This document shows positions 60,867-64,000 of a DNA stretch of 64,000 bases, one piece after another. The notes beneath the pieces are model-generated. The model worked only from the letters and a program-made list of their open reading frames with translations, made no database searches and had not been told where the DNA came from. Numbering within the stretch: the stretch's first letter is position 1; each line of letters starts with the position of its first letter. Where the stretch lies: the NCBI GenBank assembly GCA_008711295.1, contig VUYV01000614.1:124001-188000 (forward strand). Reading direction: 5' to 3'. A program made the position numbers and the translations under genes. This DNA comes from Anarhynchus alexandrinus (Eukaryota > Chordata > Aves > Charadriiformes > Charadriidae).

Positions 60867-61802
60867 TTATGTAATTTGAATACAAGTAGCAAAACAACTA
60901 AACAGCAGCACTTTTGATTTGGTTTTCTCACCACTAATGTTTTGGAAAGTGCCTTTGTGGTTTTCTACAATTTGTATTTCTTTGTCTATTATGCTGTCTT
61001 TAAAGATTGTATCGATTATCCCACCACATCTAACTCAGGGTCTTAGAATACCACCACCCTTTCAGATGGATTTAAGTCCTCATGTAAGCAAAAATTTAAC
61101 TGAAGTAATTTGTTTAGATTCTCACTTTACATTCTTGTGTTAACTCTTACAATATTGGTTTGTCCAGGATTTTACTGCACACTGTGAAGAACGTTGGAAA
61201 TGAAGGTCCCAGATTTCCTTGGTTTCTCTTGATCTGGAAGTTTACAGTATGTTTGGAATGTTGTTTATTATTTCACACCTTTGCGTATTTTTTAGATTCC
61301 ATATTCTGCCAAATGTTTTCTGATTTTGTTGAAACCTTTTATTGAACAAGGCAGCATTTTTCTATTTTTTCAGCCTTGCTGCATTAATATTTACAGCTGA
61401 TCTTCCATTCATTTTCATGATGCATAAGACACACTAACAATTTGTTCTGTGAATTTTTATTTTAGTCCTGCACTGTTTATTTCATTCAAAGCACAGATAT
61501 ATCATATTCAAATATTCTCAAAGAGGTACATAAAATGTTTACACCTAAATAGAAGGATATGACTTTCAGAAGGAGTGATTATCTGACTGCCTGAGACTTG
61601 CGCTGTGTGTTCAAACTTCAGCTTTGCTTCATTCTGGAGTACGTTTTCAACATGCTTCGTGTAAGGTGTATCAGCTTGAAAACTGTTCTCTTTCTACCCA
61701 CAGTGATTTTATACTGGCTGCATCTAAGGAATCCAGTGTCATTCTACCAAAAAAAAAATAAAAATCCACCACAATGTGACAAAAGATTCTAGATATACTT
61801 GA
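60867..61802. other. Non-coding spacer, nothing recognised
   Basis: AT-rich unique DNA. Short frames are featureless, and no repeat was named. Confidence 0.45.
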
Positions 61803-62081
61803 AGATTCCTAAATACCTGAAAGGAGGGTGTAAAGAAGAGAGAACCAGGGTCTTTTCGGTGGTGCCCAGTGACAGAACCAGAGGCAATGGGCAAAAACTG
61901 ACACACGGGAGGTTTCCTCTGAAAATCAGGAAACAATTTTTCACTGTGAGGGTGACTGACCACTAGCACAGATCAGCCACAGAGATATTCAAAAGCTCTA
62001 TGTGGCCCTGCTAGAGCAGATGGTTGGACTGGCTGACCTCCAGAGATCCCTTCCAAACTCAACTGTCTGTGATTCTGTGAC
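61803..62081 (+). mobile_element. CR1 LINE 3' end (5'-truncated)
   Basis: The plus strand encodes the very C-terminus of CR1 ORF2: the frame reads [19 protein letters not shown] and continues [15 protein letters not shown]. Stop and frame changes follow into the 3' UTR (GATGGTTGGACTGGCTGACC, CCAGAGATCCCTTCC) and the GTCTGTGATTCTGTGA tail ending near 62081. Truncated from the 5' side to ~280 bp, as most CR1 copies are. The reading frame is still largely intact, so this is one of the younger copies here. It cannot transpose by itself. Confidence 0.92.
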
Positions 62082-64000
62082 ATCATATACTGTATAAACC
62101 TACACATCACTGTAAGTGGCTGTTGCTTAAAGAGGTTTGTGATTGGCCTTTAATTAATTGAACTAATTAAGGCCTTTGACTTGTTAATTTATTTTTTGCT
62201 TGGTAATTTCCCTCTTCATAAAATCACTTCTGTATTCTAACAGCATTAGCAAGATTACATTCAAGTCTTATAGCTGTGTGGGTACGCATGCCCATTTAAA
62301 ATAAACTGATAAAAAAATCATGTTATGGATAGATAATATCTCTCATACATACAGTAATATACTTTTGGATTCTTAATAGTATTTTCTTTTTAGCTTTGGC
62401 TAATACTTTAAAGCTGTACACAACTCCCAACAGAAAGTTCACAATATTCCACTTTCCCAGAATTTTCTGTGGTTAAAAGAGCCTGGAAAACAATTGAGAT
62501 AATAAAATTCAGTCTGCGTGTATATTGGATACTTAAGACAGTCATACTGCCCTCCAGAGCCTAGATGGCTATCAAATGCTTTCCAATCTCTTGCTAAAAA
62601 ATTATTTATAAATTGAACGTATAGAGATTACACACTATAAATATTTTATCACTGTTCCACTTGCATCTAGTGCTTTAAATCTTCAGGGCCTGTACTGTAC
62701 CAACTGACACCATTTAGATGGGGCCTTGATGAAGTTTTTTATCCAATACAGCCTTGTAGATGGCTGCCGTCACCTAAGAAGTGTGGTGGATATGCATCAG
62801 TGTGCAACTGAAAGGAGCCCAACGGCCTTTGTAGCATGGTGGGTCCAAGCTGCCTTCCCATTTACGTCAGATGGAAGAATACAGAGCTTTTAGGTTATTC
62901 TTCCAGATGGGGCAAATAACAATACAAGAAGCAAGACCGGGGAGTTTCAGACCTTGTGGAATCCCTCCTGAGATCAAGAATAACTGCGAATTGAAGCAGT
63001 TTCTAAAATGTGGGTAAAATTCTCAATACCTTAAGAGATCAAGCCCAGAATATATTGACTGATAAATTCACATATATTTTTTTAAAAATTCCCTCTTTGG
63101 ATATATGCATTTAATAGAAAATGAAAAGAACAAAGTTTTTAAACTTGTTCACCTATTTAGTATTTTCTTCAGTTAAGCAACCACTTGGTGATGATGAAGA
63201 TACTTACCTTGGGAGACTCATTCAGCACTTCTTAAATGAAAAAGAATTAAAGTCCCTATATTTTGTTTAAGCAGATCTTTTGAATTTACACAAGACAATG
63301 GTCCAATATGTAATTTGTTTTGAATGAAAGATACCAAATTTCGCAAAATGCTTGTGCCCTTGTAAATAAAAAGAATGCCATGCAAATAAATGAAAATGGA
63401 TATAAGATCCCAAGGTTTCATGCTAGACCCATTGCACAGGATTACAAGGTGAGTATAGGGAAGGAATGCATTTGGAAAGGAAAAAAATATGGTGCCATTA
63501 GTGGATTGTAGCGCAGCAACATAAACAAAAATGGAAGTATGCAAATAAAAAATTAAAAGTATATGTTACAAACACAGACGCTGAAGAATCTCAATTGGTG
63601 CACAGAAAATGGAAGCATAAAAGATGCGGATGCCTCAAGTAAAGCATGGGAAACAGAAACAGGGAAGATGAAGTGTCTTGATTAGAACATCTGTGATAGC
63701 ATGAATATGTCTTTCAGAACACACAGATCTCCTCCTGTCCCCCATGACACTTGACTGTCGTGCTGATGCAGTGTGAAAGAAAGCCTGCAGCCTGTCTTTT
63801 AATGCATACTTTGCACAGAAGCAGCTAATCCTGAAGATGCTGTGCATTATTTCCCCAAGCAAATGCACAGAACATTTTAGGTTTAAACGCTTCAAATAAA
63901 TACTAGCAGAACATGTCTTGGGTTTGGTACTTAGCACACATATTTCAGTGCAGAAATATTACTGAAACCGACAGCTTTAAATGATGTTCTGATCTGTGGA
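62082..64000. other. Non-coding block to window end
   Basis: No gene or repeat family is identified. A TAATTA-containing inverted repeat lies at 62145-62174. Two ATGCAAAT octamers occur near 63378 and 63539. The 100-codon frame at 63635-63937 (minus) shows no domain. Confidence 0.42.

Noticed and set aside
61739..61969. Open minus-strand frame of 76 codons
   Set aside because: It is the antisense of the CR1 ORF2 C-terminus at 61803-62081.
9966..63546. About ten ATGCAAAT octamers (POU sites) across the window
   Set aside because: AT-rich composition predicts several by chance, one is duplicated by the assembly artefact, and they do not cluster.
1..64000. Bacterial-type systems (CRISPR, operons, toxins) or other compact gene systems
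   Set aside because: No regularly spaced repeats, no gene-dense strand runs and no ribosome-binding sites. The repeat content shows vertebrate, avian nuclear DNA.

Overview
The window reads as nuclear DNA from a bird. The evidence is the repeat content. There are at least nine CR1 LINE remnants, several with the typical avian CR1 3' end (a GGTTGGACTAGATGATC-like stretch, then a short ATTCTATG-type tail). There is also one solo endogenous-retrovirus LTR of a type I recognise from bird genomes. I see no Alu, L1 or other mammal-specific repeats. The base composition is AT-rich. There are no operons, ribosome-binding sites or long reading frames. The longest open frame is 133 codons and none resembles a known cellular protein, so the window is best read as intergenic or deep-intronic sequence. 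I could not identify a flanking gene, a chromosome or a species.

Layout. 1-1.8 kb: an old CR1/L3-like tail and an ~800-bp antisense CR1 whose reverse-transcriptase region is still readable but dead. 1.8-21.7 kb: mostly unique AT-rich DNA. It holds a CR1 piece at 6.7 kb, a possible conserved element with a nuclear-receptor DR1 site at 7.4 kb, a CR1 tail at 8.5 kb, an ancient palindromic (MITE-like) fragment at 10.5 kb and a pair of abutting hairpins at 16.6 kb. 21.7-24.1 kb: a CR1, then the most GC- and CpG-rich part of the window, with a G-quadruplex-prone tract. 26.0-26.6 kb: an old CR1 similar to turtle-type CR1s. 26.6-42 kb: unique DNA with local hairpins and a dispersed perfect 27-bp repeat. 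42.3, 48.6 and 58.5 kb: three further fossils of palindromic amniote DNA elements. 43.4-43.6 kb: an 83-bp duplication around a single N with polylinker-like sequence, almost certainly an assembly artefact. 59.6-62.1 kb: the youngest-looking retroelement cluster, made of an internally deleted CR1, a solo LTR with a 5-bp target-site duplication and a CR1 3' end.

No gene system can be described because no gene was found. What the window offers is a record of repeat decay, a few structured or regulatory-looking sequences, and two assembly defects. Family assignments were made from remembered consensus sequences, not by alignment.
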